A stretch of DNA of 64,000 nucleotides from CAYJLF01 sp964371055. Lineage in GTDB: Bacteria > Eisenbacteria > RBG-16-71-46 > CAIMUX01. Made by a program: the position numbers and the translations under genes. The notes below the pieces were generated by a model, which was given only the letters and a program-made list of their open reading frames with translations, had not been told where the DNA came from and did not search any database. Shown here piece after piece: positions 26,337 to 34,406 of this stretch; within the stretch, counting starts at the first letter, position 1; every line of letters begins with the position of its first letter. The DNA lies in NCBI GenBank assembly GCA_964371055.1, contig CAYJLF010000002.1:186001-250000 (forward strand), given 5' to 3'.

Positions 26337-28492
26337 CACAAGCCTCCCCGGTGCGCGTCGGTCGCGTGGGAAACCTGTTCATCATGCAGCGGGGCCGCCC
26401 CGACCGGGAGGCCGGCGAACGAGCCGAGCGGCACCTCCATGAAGAGCGGCCGCACCGTCTGCGGCGTGACCTCGGCGGCCGCGATCCCCTCCTCGCGGAA
26501 GAGGCGGAGGATCAGGCTGGGGCAGGTCTTGCCGCCGCAGGCGCCGAGACCGGCGCGGGTCGCGGCCTTCAGGTGGTTCAGGTCGCGGATCCCGCCGCGG
26601 ATCAGCCGGCGGATCTCCCCGGCCGTGACCCGCTCGCAGCGGCAGACGATTTCGTCGTCGGCGATCCGCTCCTCGGTCGGAACCGCGTCCCCTTCCCAGG
26701 GCTGCTGCACCCGGATGCCGGCGATCCGCTTCGCGATCTCGCGCGGCGCCCGCACGCGCACGAGGAGGGCCCGATCCGCCGAGCGCGGCGCGCGCACGCG
26801 GACCACCTCGCAGTTGCCCAGCACGGTGCCCTCGGTGTCGAGGACGGTGACCGCGTCCCCTTCCAGGATCGACGCGGCGGCGAACTCGTGCGCGATCGTG
26901 ACGATCGGATTCTCCGGGTCCTTGCGACAGTCGATGAGAGTGATCGCGAGGCCGGGACAGATCGCCACACACTGCTCGCAGGCGATGCAGTCGCCGACGA
27001 ACTCCGGCAGACCCATGACCTCGTCTCCCTCGATGACGATGGAGTGCTGCGGGCAGATCGAGGTGCAGGGATTGCACGGGATCTCCTGGGCGCAGTGGAA
27101 GACCGGAAAGACCCCGCTCTCGAACTCCGGGATGTCTTCGGTGACGGCGGCCCCGGGACGCGACTTCAGGATCTCCGCCGTGCGGTGCCACTCCGGTGGG
27201 ACCTCGCCGACATCGCGGCCGAGCGATCGGGCAATCTCCAGCCCGCGGATCTTGCCCGTGAACATGGCGGCGGAGGCCTCGGCGATCTCCTCGGCATCGC
27301 CGGCGGCGTGGACAGGGAGCCCGAACTCCCGCGCCTTGCGCAGGAACTCATCCACCGGATCGAGGCCGACGGCGACCAGCACGGTGTCGCAGGCCAAGGT
27401 CTGTTCGGTCCCGGCTACCGGCTTCCAGTCGGGTCCGAGCCGGGCGATCGTGACCGACTCCACCTCCGTCCCGCCGTTAGCCGAGACGATCGTGTGCGAC
27501 GTGTGGATCGGCACGCCCATCCGGATCAGCTTGTCCTTGTGCACCTTGTAGCCGCCGCACTCCGGCATCGCCTCGCAGAGCCCCGCCACCGCGATGCCGG
27601 CCTGGAGGGCGTGGTAGCCGGCGATGAGTCCGACGTTGCCGCCGCCGACGATGAAGAGCCGCTCGGTCGGGCGCACGAGGTCGCGATTGACCAGGGTCTG
27701 GAAGGCGCCGGCGCCGTAGACGCCGGGCAGCGTGTTGCCGCAAAAGACGAGCGATTTCTCCCGTGCGCCGCTCGCCACCATGAGGACCTGCGGGTGCACG
27801 ATGACGTAGTGCCCCTCGCGGAGGACGCCGACGCGGCGATCGGCGAAGACCGCCAGCGCCGTCGAGTTAAGCCAGACGCGGATGTTCTCGAAGCGCGCCA
27901 CCTCCTTCTCCAGCTTGGTGGCGATGTCGATCCCGCGCGTGCCGGCGTGGCAGGCCTCGATCGAACCGAAGAACTTGTGGGTCTGCAGGACGAGCTTTCC
28001 GCCCAGGCGGTGCTTGTCGTCCACGATCAGAGTGCGGACGCCGGCCTGACCGAGCTCGACCGCGGCGGAGAGCCCCGCGGGACCGCCGCCGATGATGAGG
28101 CACTCCACTTCGATCGTCTCGATCGGACGCACGGCAGGCACGGCCGGCGGAGGGGAGGCCTGACTCGAGGCCTTGCTCTCCCGAGGAAGCTGGGGAAGTC
28201 CGATCATCGGCTCGACCCGCAGGCCGGGACGGACCGGAGTCATGCACGATTTCACCGGGAGCCCGTCGGCGATGACGCTGCACTGGGCGCATTGCCCATT
28301 CGCGCAGAAGATGCCGAGCGGGGCATCATCCTTGGGATGACGCCCGAAGATCCGGATTCCGTGGGCGAAGAGGGCGGAAGCGATCGTCTCGCCTTCCCGC
28401 CCCTCGAGGCGCTCGCCTTGCCAGAGGAATTCGACGACCGGCCGGTCGGGCACCGGCAGGATCGGATGCTCGCGAATCCGACAGTCCGCCAC
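26336..28492 (-). CDS. Fused [2Fe-2S]/FAD/4Fe-4S/BFD-like oxidoreductase, alpha subunit
   Basis: Protein of 718 residues. GTG 28492 lies 5 nt after AGGGAGG (28504-28498); GTG 28513 is possible. Domains in order: ferredoxin-like [2Fe-2S] with CANGQCAQC and a fourth Cys in VKSC (residues 20-100); a two-nucleotide flavoprotein with CLIIGGGPAGLSAAVELGQAG split over residues 130-150 and a second GxGxxG site FIVGGGNVGLIAGY; two 4Fe-4S clusters (residues about 470-520), the second with CIACEQCVAICP; and a C-terminal BFD-like [2Fe-2S] domain with VCRCERV and GACGGKTC. This merges the alpha, gamma and ferredoxin subunits of heteromeric amino-acid dehydrogenases such as dye-linked proline or D-hydroxyproline dehydrogenase. 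Its beta partner follows with a one-base overlap. Confidence 0.9.
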   Translation of the reverse strand: MADCRIREHPILPVPDRPVVEFLWQGERLEGREGETIASALFAHGIRIFGRHPKDDAPLGIFCANGQCAQCSVIADGLPVKSCMTPVRPGLRVEPMIGLPQLPRESKASSQASPPPAVPAVRPIETIEVECLIIGGGPAGLSAAVELGQAGVRTLIVDDKHRLGGKLVLQTHKFFGSIEACHAGTRGIDIATKLEKEVARFENIRVWLNSTALAVFADRRVGVLREGHYVIVHPQVLMVASGAREKSLVFCGNTLPGVYGAGAFQTLVNRDLVRPTERLFIVGGGNVGLIAGYHALQAGIAVAGLCEAMPECGGYKVHKDKLIRMGVPIHTSHTIVSANGGTEVESVTIARLGPDWKPVAGTEQTLACDTVLVAVGLDPVDEFLRKAREFGLPVHAAGDAEEIAEASAAMFTGKIRGLEIARSLGRDVGEVPPEWHRTAEILKSRPGAAVTEDIPEFESGVFPVFHCAQEIPCNPCTSICPQHSIVIEGDEVMGLPEFVGDCIACEQCVAICPGLAITLIDCRKDPENPIVTIAHEFAAASILEGDAVTVLDTEGTVLGNCEVVRVRAPRSADRALLVRVRAPREIAKRIAGIRVQQPWEGDAVPTEERIADDEIVCRCERVTAGEIRRLIRGGIRDLNHLKAATRAGLGACGGKTCPSLILRLFREEGIAAAEVTPQTVRPLFMEVPLGSFAGLPVGAAPLHDEQVSHATDAHRGGL

Positions 28493-28607
28493 AACCACCT
28501 CCCTCGCCACCACCCCGCCGGCCGATCTTTCGGTCGGAACCCTGGTTGAGAATACGCCCTTCGATCGCGTCGGGTGTTATCCTTTCTCCAACCGAGCGAG
28601 GTGCACC

Positions 28608-28904
28608 ATGGATTCGATGGTGGTGGTTTTCAAAGCGGCGGGATTGCCCAAGGCGGAACTGGTTCGCGGGCTTCTTGAGTCCGAGGATATCCCGGTCCAT
28701 CTGCAATACGAGTCGGCCGGGCCGGTCTACGGCCTGACGGTCGACGGCCTGGGAGAAGTGAAGGTGTGCGTCCCGGAGGCCTTTGCGGACGAGGCGCGCC
28801 AGCTTCTCCATTCCATGCGTGGGGAGCTGGAGAGCGGCGAGGCGCCGCTGCCGGAACTGGGTTCCGTGGTGGAAGGGACGGAGACCGGGGGGAACGAGGA
28901 GTAA
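28608..28904 (+). CDS. DUF2007 family small protein
   Basis: Protein of 98 residues. MVVVFKAAGLPKAELVRGLL, then EDIPVHLQYES, and a terminal half with VKVCVPEAFADEARQLL match the DUF2007 pattern (a ferredoxin-like fold, often annotated as putative signal-transducing protein). Its biochemical role is not established in the family. The last 20 residues are an acidic Gly/Glu tail. ATG 28608; GAGCGAGG lies upstream. It diverges from the flavoprotein operon and is followed 2 bp later by a tiny frame leading into the EamA transporter. Confidence 0.85.
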   Translation: MDSMVVVFKAAGLPKAELVRGLLESEDIPVHLQYESAGPVYGLTVDGLGEVKVCVPEAFADEARQLLHSMRGELESGEAPLPELGSVVEGTETGGNEE

Positions 28905-28906
28905 CC

Positions 28907-28978
28907 ATGTCTCGGGCGAACCGATCCGCCCCGGAAGCGACGGGCCGGCGACAGAGGTTCGGACCGCGCCTTGCCTGA
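28907..28978 (+). CDS. Possible 23-residue leader peptide before the EamA gene
   Basis: ATG 28907 lies 5 nt after GAGGAG (28896-28901), a better ribosome site than the transporter itself has, and opens a 23-codon frame rich in Arg. Its TGA (28976-28978) overlaps the TTG start at 28971. It could couple translation of the transporter. Alternatively, a frameshift in the sequence could hide the true N-terminus of the transporter here. Confidence 0.35.
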   Translation: MSRANRSAPEATGRRQRFGPRLA

Positions 28979-29873
28979 GGTCGCCGCCGCGCTCCGCCAG
29001 CGGAGAGCGTATGCGTTCGCGCTCTCTTCCGTCCTCCTCTGGTCGACGGTCGCAACGGCGTTCAAGCTCTCGTTGCGGCACCTCACCCCCGACCAGCTCC
29101 TCCTCTGGTCGTCTCTCATGGCGGCTCTCGTCCTCGGCGTCGTGCTCGTCGGTCGCGGGGGATTCGGGCAGCTTCGTCGTTCGACGCCCGCGGAGCTGTC
29201 GCGCTCGGCGCTGATGGGCCTGCTCAATCCGTTTCTCTACTACCTGGTCCTCTTTCGCGCCTACGATCGCCTCCCCGGCCAGATGGCGCAGCCTCTCAAC
29301 TACACCTGGGCCCTGGCCATCGCGCTCTTGTCGGTGCCGCTGCTCAAACAGCGCATCGGGCCGATGAGCATCGTGGCCATTCTGCTGAGCCTTTTCGGCG
29401 TGCTGGTGATCTCCACGCGCGGAGATCTCGGCTCCATGCGGGTGGAGGAACCGCTCGGCGTGGCGCTGGCGGTCGGGAGTTCCGTGATCTGGGCTTTCTT
29501 CTGGGTGTTCAACCTGCGCGATCCGCGCGACGCGACGATCAAGCTCTTCCTCAGCTTCTGCTTCGGCACCGTCCTCTGCGCCGTCTGGTGCGGACTGACC
29601 GGGCAGCTCTCCCTGCCGCCCGCGGCGGGCGCGATCGGGGCCGCCTATGTCGGGCTCGTCGAGATGGGGCTGACGTTCGTGCTCTGGCTGGAGGCGTTGC
29701 GGCTCTCCCGCACCACCGCGGCGGTCTCGAACCTGATCTTCCTCTCCCCGTTCGTCTCGCTCTTCCTGCTGCAGCTCTTCGTGGGGGAACCGCTCGCGCC
29801 GGCGTCGTTCGCGGGACTGGCGTGCATCGTCGCGGGGATCATCCTGCAGGAGCGGGCGACGGCGCGAAAGTGA
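28971..29873 (+). CDS. EamA/DMT-family transporter
   Basis: Protein of 300 residues with ten hydrophobic segments in two EamA halves. The first half includes AYAFALSSVLLWSTVATAFK and the family-type QPLNYTWALAIALLSVPLLK. The second half includes LAVGSSVIWAFFWVFN and ends with VAGIILQE. Members export or import small metabolites; the substrate cannot be told. The start is taken as TTG 28971, because no ATG or GTG in frame precedes the first helix. The preceding short frame with a strong ribosome site suggests translational coupling. It ends just before the convergent propeller-protein gene. Confidence 0.86.
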   Translation: MPEVAAALRQRRAYAFALSSVLLWSTVATAFKLSLRHLTPDQLLLWSSLMAALVLGVVLVGRGGFGQLRRSTPAELSRSALMGLLNPFLYYLVLFRAYDRLPGQMAQPLNYTWALAIALLSVPLLKQRIGPMSIVAILLSLFGVLVISTRGDLGSMRVEEPLGVALAVGSSVIWAFFWVFNLRDPRDATIKLFLSFCFGTVLCAVWCGLTGQLSLPPAAGAIGAAYVGLVEMGLTFVLWLEALRLSRTTAAVSNLIFLSPFVSLFLLQLFVGEPLAPASFAGLACIVAGIILQERATARK

Positions 29874-29885
29874 GGGAGAGACGTT

Positions 29886-29926
29886 CGCCGGCTGGCCGGG
29901 TCCGGGCGGCGCCGGGCCTGCCGGCG
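29886..29926. terminator. GC-rich hairpin between convergent genes
   Basis: CGCCGGC (29886-29892) pairs with GCCGGCG (29920-29926), enclosing further GGCC/GGCC complementarity, between stops at 29873 and 29936. A plausible shared terminator without T tracts. Confidence 0.35.
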
Positions 29927-29935
29927 CGATCGGTC

Positions 29936-31120
29936 TCAGTCGAGGAGGACGATCCGGCGGACCTCGACCGCGTCCTCTGCCTGCGCGCGAGCCCAGTAGA
30001 CGCCGGCCGGGACCTGGCGGCCCGTGTCATCGGTCCGGTCCCATGACAGGACCGTCCCGACGGCCGATCCGGCGGCCTGCCAGGAGCGCACCACGCGCCC
30101 CGCCGCGTCGAAGATCTGGACGTCCCGTCCGATCCCGGGCGGAAGCTGAAGGCGAAGATGGTCGCCGCGAGCGGGGTTGGGCCCGATGCGGAAGGTGAAT
30201 CCCCCGCTCCCGGGGTCGAGATCGACCGGGATGTCCTTCGGCGGAGGCGGAGAGTCGGGCATTCCGGCGACTGGCGTCGTGGTCCAGAGACCGGTCGCGG
30301 CATCGAACGCAGAGGCTTGCTGTCGATTCCAGACGATACCGATGCCCCCGTCGACGGCTCCGCCCGCGATCGAAACATCCCCCTCGAGCGGAATCCACAG
30401 GTCGAGGGTGTTGGTGTAGGCGACCGCGCCCTGGGCTGACCAGGCCAGCGCGATCCCCGAGGCGGCGGCAACGCTGATCCCGTCCGGTTCACCCAGGTCG
30501 AGCGCGACCCAGCCGCCGGGCGTCGGATCGAAGGTGTAGAGCGCGGACGGGGTCCAGACCAGGCCGAGGTTGGGGAGCGTGATGCCACCGCGGCAGCCGC
30601 CGTCCAGCGCCTGGCGCATCCACTGGCCGCTGGCGGAGTGGAAGGCGTAAGCGTCGTGCGAGGTCCAGACCAGGCCGAAGGTGCCCGCGGATCCGCCGCC
30701 GATCGGCAACTCGCCGGTGAACGGTTGCGATCGCCAGATCGTCCAGAGAGAGGCGATGGCGTACGCGGCCTCCGAACTCCAGAAGATGAGCGTCGATCCC
30801 TCGGCCGATTCGCCCATCGCATAGCCGCTGTAGGTCGATCCGTACCAATGAGCGTTCGTCGCGTTGAAGGCGTGGATCCTGAGCCCCGAGCGCAAGTACC
30901 CGAGAGCGCCGCCGGCGAGGCGGACCGCGGCCGGCGCTTCGAGCGTGGTCGAGGTCCACGTCCCCGAGTAGGCGCTGTAGCCGTACGCGTGGGTCGGCGT
31001 GTCCACGATCGCCACCTGCTCCCCGGCGGCGCCGTCCTGGGCCTGGGCGAGGGCGGGGCCGAGGAGGAGACAAAGTCCGGCGACCGCGGCGCGCGCCGCG
31101 ACATGCGCGACGAAACTCAT
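29936..31120 (-). CDS. Secreted seven-repeat propeller-like protein with FlgD-like module
   Basis: Protein of 394 residues from ATG 31120, which follows CCGGAGGAAC. Signal peptide ends near AQAQDG. Residues 30-300 contain seven repeats of about 37-45 residues, each with an aromatic strand ending in Trp: HAYGYSAYSGTW, RIHAFNATNAHW, AAYAIASLWTIW, DAYAFHSASGQW, ALYTFDPTPGGW, AVAYTNTLDLW, ASAFDAATGLW. Most are followed by a G-[IL]-x-[LIV]-x-W strand. Seven such units suggest one closed beta-propeller. The last 90 residues are a FlgD-like module (RIGPNPARGDHLRLQLP, WDRTDDTGRQVPAGVYWARA). No catalytic residues stand out; binding or scaffolding at the surface is likely. Confidence 0.82.
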   Translation of the reverse strand: MSFVAHVAARAAVAGLCLLLGPALAQAQDGAAGEQVAIVDTPTHAYGYSAYSGTWTSTTLEAPAAVRLAGGALGYLRSGLRIHAFNATNAHWYGSTYSGYAMGESAEGSTLIFWSSEAAYAIASLWTIWRSQPFTGELPIGGGSAGTFGLVWTSHDAYAFHSASGQWMRQALDGGCRGGITLPNLGLVWTPSALYTFDPTPGGWVALDLGEPDGISVAAASGIALAWSAQGAVAYTNTLDLWIPLEGDVSIAGGAVDGGIGIVWNRQQASAFDAATGLWTTTPVAGMPDSPPPPKDIPVDLDPGSGGFTFRIGPNPARGDHLRLQLPPGIGRDVQIFDAAGRVVRSWQAAGSAVGTVLSWDRTDDTGRQVPAGVYWARAQAEDAVEVRRIVLLD

Positions 31121-31358
31121 GATCGTTCCTCCGGGTAGCTTCGGCGTAGCTGGTGAGACGGGCGACGGCGGAAGAGCGAGCATAACCGATCTGCGCTCCC
31201 CGTGCCCTGATTCCAGTATCGGCAGATGACGGCGATGGCATCACCCGTCGCCTTCGCGTCGCCCGGGAGCGGCTCAACCGAGTGCAAAACGCTCGGTTCG
31301 GGACAGGCTGGAAGCCGTGGGCGTTGATCCTGCAACGGCAGGTTGAGAGAATCGTCTC
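31121..31358 (+). promoter_or_regulatory. Divergent region with small competing hairpins before the Fpg gene
   Basis: The segment before the glycosylase start contains AACCGAG/CTCGGTT (31276-31282 with 31292-31298), CCTGC/GCAGG around AACG (31329-31342), and CTCAACC (31273-31279), which could pair instead with GGTTGAG (31341-31347). I find no known riboswitch pattern. No clear Shine-Dalgarno precedes ATG 31359. Confidence 0.3.
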
Positions 31359-32279
31359 ATGCCGGAACTGCCCGACATCGAGGTCTATGTCGAACTGCTC
31401 GCCGACCACGCCGTCGGATCGGTGTTGCACGAAGTCCGGTTGTTTACGCCGTTTCTCCTCCGCTCGATCGACCCCGGACCGGATGCGGTGCATGGGCGCC
31501 GCCTCGAGCAGGTGCGGCGCGTGGGCAAGAGAATCGCCCTGGGCTTCGAGCGGGATGACTGGCTGGTGCTTCACCTCATGATCGCGGGAAGGCTGCAGTG
31601 GCGGACGGCCGGCGCCCGAGCGCCCGGGAAGATCGGGCTGGCGGCGTTCGACTTCGAGACCGGCACGCTTCTTTTGACGGAAGCCGGCACGCGGCGGAGA
31701 GCATCGCTGCACGTCGTGCGAGGGACCGACGGGCTGCGAGCGCTCGACCCCGGGGGCCTCGAGGTGCTGGGCGCGACGGCCGGGGAGTTCGCGGAAGCGC
31801 TGGGCCGAGGCAACCACACCCTGAAGCGGGCGCTGACCGATCCGCGCCTCCTGAGCGGGATCGGCAACGCCTACTCCGACGAGATCCTCTTTCGGGCGCG
31901 GCTCTCTCCCTTTCGGCAGAGCGCGCAGTTGAAGCCTGAGGAGATGGCCCGCCTCTTCGAGGCGTGCCGCTCGGTCCTGATCGAGTGGACCGTGCGTCTT
32001 CGCCGCGAGGCCGCGGGCCGGTTCCCGAAGATGGTCACGGCGTTTCACGCGGAGATGGCGGTCCACGGCCGCTACCGACTACCCTGTCCGGAGTGTGGCG
32101 CGCCGGTGCAGCGGATCGTCTATGCACAGAACGAAGCCAACTACTGCGCGCGGTGTCAGACCGGCGGCCGGCTGCTGGCCGACCGGGCGCTGTCACGGCT
32201 CCTGAAGGATGACTGGCCGAAGACGATCGATGAACTGGAGGAGGGGCGATGCAGAGCCCGGAGCGAACCGGCATCGTAG
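31359..32279 (+). CDS. mutM: Formamidopyrimidine-DNA glycosylase family (Fpg/Nei) protein
   Basis: Protein of 306 residues beginning MPELPDIEVY. Pro2 is the family's Schiff-base nucleophile and Glu3 the acid. The lysine in RVGKRIALGF corresponds to the conserved DNA-contacting Lys. The helix-two-turn-helix has LLSGIGNAYSDEILFRA. The C-terminal zinc finger is CPECGAPVQRIVYAQNEANY plus CARCQTGGR, with four Cys. It removes oxidised purines or pyrimidines in base-excision repair. A PDIEVYVE-type opening is found in a divergent Fpg branch, so substrate range is open. The C-terminal 25 residues run past the finger, and the last 31 bp overlap the next gene. Confidence 0.92.
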   Translation: MPELPDIEVYVELLADHAVGSVLHEVRLFTPFLLRSIDPGPDAVHGRRLEQVRRVGKRIALGFERDDWLVLHLMIAGRLQWRTAGARAPGKIGLAAFDFETGTLLLTEAGTRRRASLHVVRGTDGLRALDPGGLEVLGATAGEFAEALGRGNHTLKRALTDPRLLSGIGNAYSDEILFRARLSPFRQSAQLKPEEMARLFEACRSVLIEWTVRLRREAAGRFPKMVTAFHAEMAVHGRYRLPCPECGAPVQRIVYAQNEANYCARCQTGGRLLADRALSRLLKDDWPKTIDELEEGRCRARSEPAS

Positions 32280-34285
32280 TGGGCAACAGCGCAGCGGATC
32301 GGGCGGGAGTCGCCGTCTCGCGTCCGGAGACCGCGCGACTCGCGCACCGTACGATGATGCCGGGCGCGTGCCACCGAACGGCATCCGTCGCTGTCCGTCT
32401 GGCGGCGATGCTCCTTCTGCTCCTGTCGGCCAGGCCCGGCGAGGCTTCTGCCCAGGATGACCCAGTCAACGACCCCTTCTTCGGCAACGCGCCCGGCGGG
32501 CCGACCGACCAGCAGTGGCACCTGAAGAACGACGGCACGCGACAGGGGGCGGGCAACTGCGGCACCGCGGTTCGCGACATGGATGTCCAGGTCGACACCC
32601 TCCAGTACTGGTACACCGCCGTCGGCCGCCCTTCAGTCGTGATTGGAATGATCGACGTCGGCGTCGCCGGGTACCACGAGGACCTGGCCGAGGTGGCGCA
32701 GTTTGGCGCCTTTCCGCGCGACAGCATCGACTGCTGCGGTTCGCACGGGACCAAAATGGCCGGACTGGCCGCCGCGCTGACCAACAATGCACGTGGCGTC
32801 GCCGGGGTCTGTCCCCGCTGCTCGATCGCCGACATCATGCTGGCGCGGCCGACGGCCACGCCCGAGCAGTGCCGCGACGGCTCGGATCTCTACCTCTATG
32901 GTGCGGATGCGTCGCGGTACATCGAGCAGGCTCTGGAGTGGTCGATCGCCTCGCCCGAGTTCGAACTGGCCGCGTTCAACATCGCGGTGGGCGGGCTGCC
33001 GTGGCGGGAGACGATGGACATCCTCTGGCGGGCCTACCTGGAGGAAGGGGTCGTCACGGCGATGGCCTGCGGCGCGCTGCAGGCGCCGTGCAACCGCCCC
33101 GACCTCCTGCAGACCCGTCCCTTCATCCTGGGCGTCGGCGGCTTCACCTGGACCGGAGAGTTCTGGTGCCCCGATACCGACTGTCAAAGTGCGACGGAGA
33201 CGCCGATCGGGACGCGCGTCGGCCCGCGGCATGTCGACATCTGCGGCCCCGCGCGCGGGACGGCGATGTCGACCCATTTCGATCCCGCGATTCCCTATGC
33301 CTTGACCAACCTCTCGACCTCGGGGGCGACCGCCTGTGTATCGGGGGCGCTCGGGCTGTTGCGCGCCTATGCCAGGGATGCCTATCCGGGCGAGGAACTC
33401 CCACCGCCGGGATACATGGCCGGTTTCATCACCGGATCGGCGCTCGACTTTCCGGTCGATCCCACCACCTATCCAAACGCCTGTCCGGGCTCGCCGCGCA
33501 GCCATTACGGCCCGGGTCGGCTCAACATCGCGGGCGCCGTGCAGCTCCTCGAGGCCTGGTACGGCCCGCGCGACGGGCACTACTACCACGAAGAGGTGCT
33601 CGACTACCGCGACGCGACGATCAAGGAGGCCGAGCGCTTCACGCTGGGCGAGACGCTGTGCGTCGTCGAACGGCTGAGCTGGCCGGTCCAGATCCCGTTT
33701 CTGAGCGATCGACATCTGCCGGACCGCGTCGCGTTCGTGCTCCCCGAGGCCTGCACGGTCTATGGCGAGGTCCCTTCGGCCCTCGGGGTGCAGGAGACGC
33801 TGCGCCAGTCCTTCATCCTCCACCAGGCCCGGCGCGACATCCGCGGGGCGCATCTCGACCTTCCCGATCCCGGCGGGGGCTCCCATGTGACCGGATGGCT
33901 CTGCCGCATCAGCCTCGACGGCGGCCGGAGCTGGAACTACCTCGGCACGACGCGCGAGGAGGCGACGGCGGTTTACGCGTTCCTTGCGCCGTATCCGCCC
34001 GACGATCCGCCCGCCGCCGCCGCCCGGCAGCCGTTCGTCTTCGCGAACCCGGCAAAGGCGCCGATGATCCTCCACTGGACAGGTGATGATCGCCGGGAAC
34101 GCGGCGTGGAGATCTATGACCTCTTCGGACATCGCCTGCGAAGTCTGCACCTGCGCCGCTGGCAGAAGACGGTCACCTGGGATGGCCGCGATGACAGCGG
34201 GCGCGAGCTGCCCGCGGGGGTCTACTGGCTGCGCGAAGAGGGTGCGGCAGGGTGGGAAGGGCGGAGAGTGGTGTTGGTGAAGTAG
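32249..34285 (+). CDS. Secreted subtilase (S8) with FlgD-like C-terminal module, altered oxyanion site
   Basis: Protein of 678 residues. ATG 32249 has GGAGGAGGGG just before it and overlaps the glycosylase gene by 31 bp. A later ATG at 32354 gives a shorter, more normal signal peptide (AMLLLLLSARPGEASAQ) but has no ribosome site. Catalytic residues of the subtilase triad are visible: Asp in VIGMIDVGV (about 135), His in GSHGTKMAGLAAA (about 165), Ser in LSTSGATACVSGAL (about 357). The stretch that normally holds the oxyanion Asn (AxGN) reads MACGALQAP, so that Asn looks missing. The protein is Cys-rich for an exported protease. The C-terminal 90 residues are a FlgD-like module (WDGRDDSGRELPAGVYWLRE). 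It may be a weak protease or a binding protein. Confidence 0.85.
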   Translation: MQSPERTGIVVGNSAADRAGVAVSRPETARLAHRTMMPGACHRTASVAVRLAAMLLLLLSARPGEASAQDDPVNDPFFGNAPGGPTDQQWHLKNDGTRQGAGNCGTAVRDMDVQVDTLQYWYTAVGRPSVVIGMIDVGVAGYHEDLAEVAQFGAFPRDSIDCCGSHGTKMAGLAAALTNNARGVAGVCPRCSIADIMLARPTATPEQCRDGSDLYLYGADASRYIEQALEWSIASPEFELAAFNIAVGGLPWRETMDILWRAYLEEGVVTAMACGALQAPCNRPDLLQTRPFILGVGGFTWTGEFWCPDTDCQSATETPIGTRVGPRHVDICGPARGTAMSTHFDPAIPYALTNLSTSGATACVSGALGLLRAYARDAYPGEELPPPGYMAGFITGSALDFPVDPTTYPNACPGSPRSHYGPGRLNIAGAVQLLEAWYGPRDGHYYHEEVLDYRDATIKEAERFTLGETLCVVERLSWPVQIPFLSDRHLPDRVAFVLPEACTVYGEVPSALGVQETLRQSFILHQARRDIRGAHLDLPDPGGGSHVTGWLCRISLDGGRSWNYLGTTREEATAVYAFLAPYPPDDPPAAAARQPFVFANPAKAPMILHWTGDDRRERGVEIYDLFGHRLRSLHLRRWQKTVTWDGRDDSGRELPAGVYWLREEGAAGWEGRRVVLVK

Positions 34286-34406
34286 GGGGGGGCGATGTTG
34301 ACTCGCCGCGGTCCCACGAGTAGCTTCCCTCCCGGTAGTTCGGCTCATGGAGCCGGGGGTGCCGGGGCCGCCATCCTTGAAGCGCCGGCACGGGGAGGAG
34401 GGGGAG

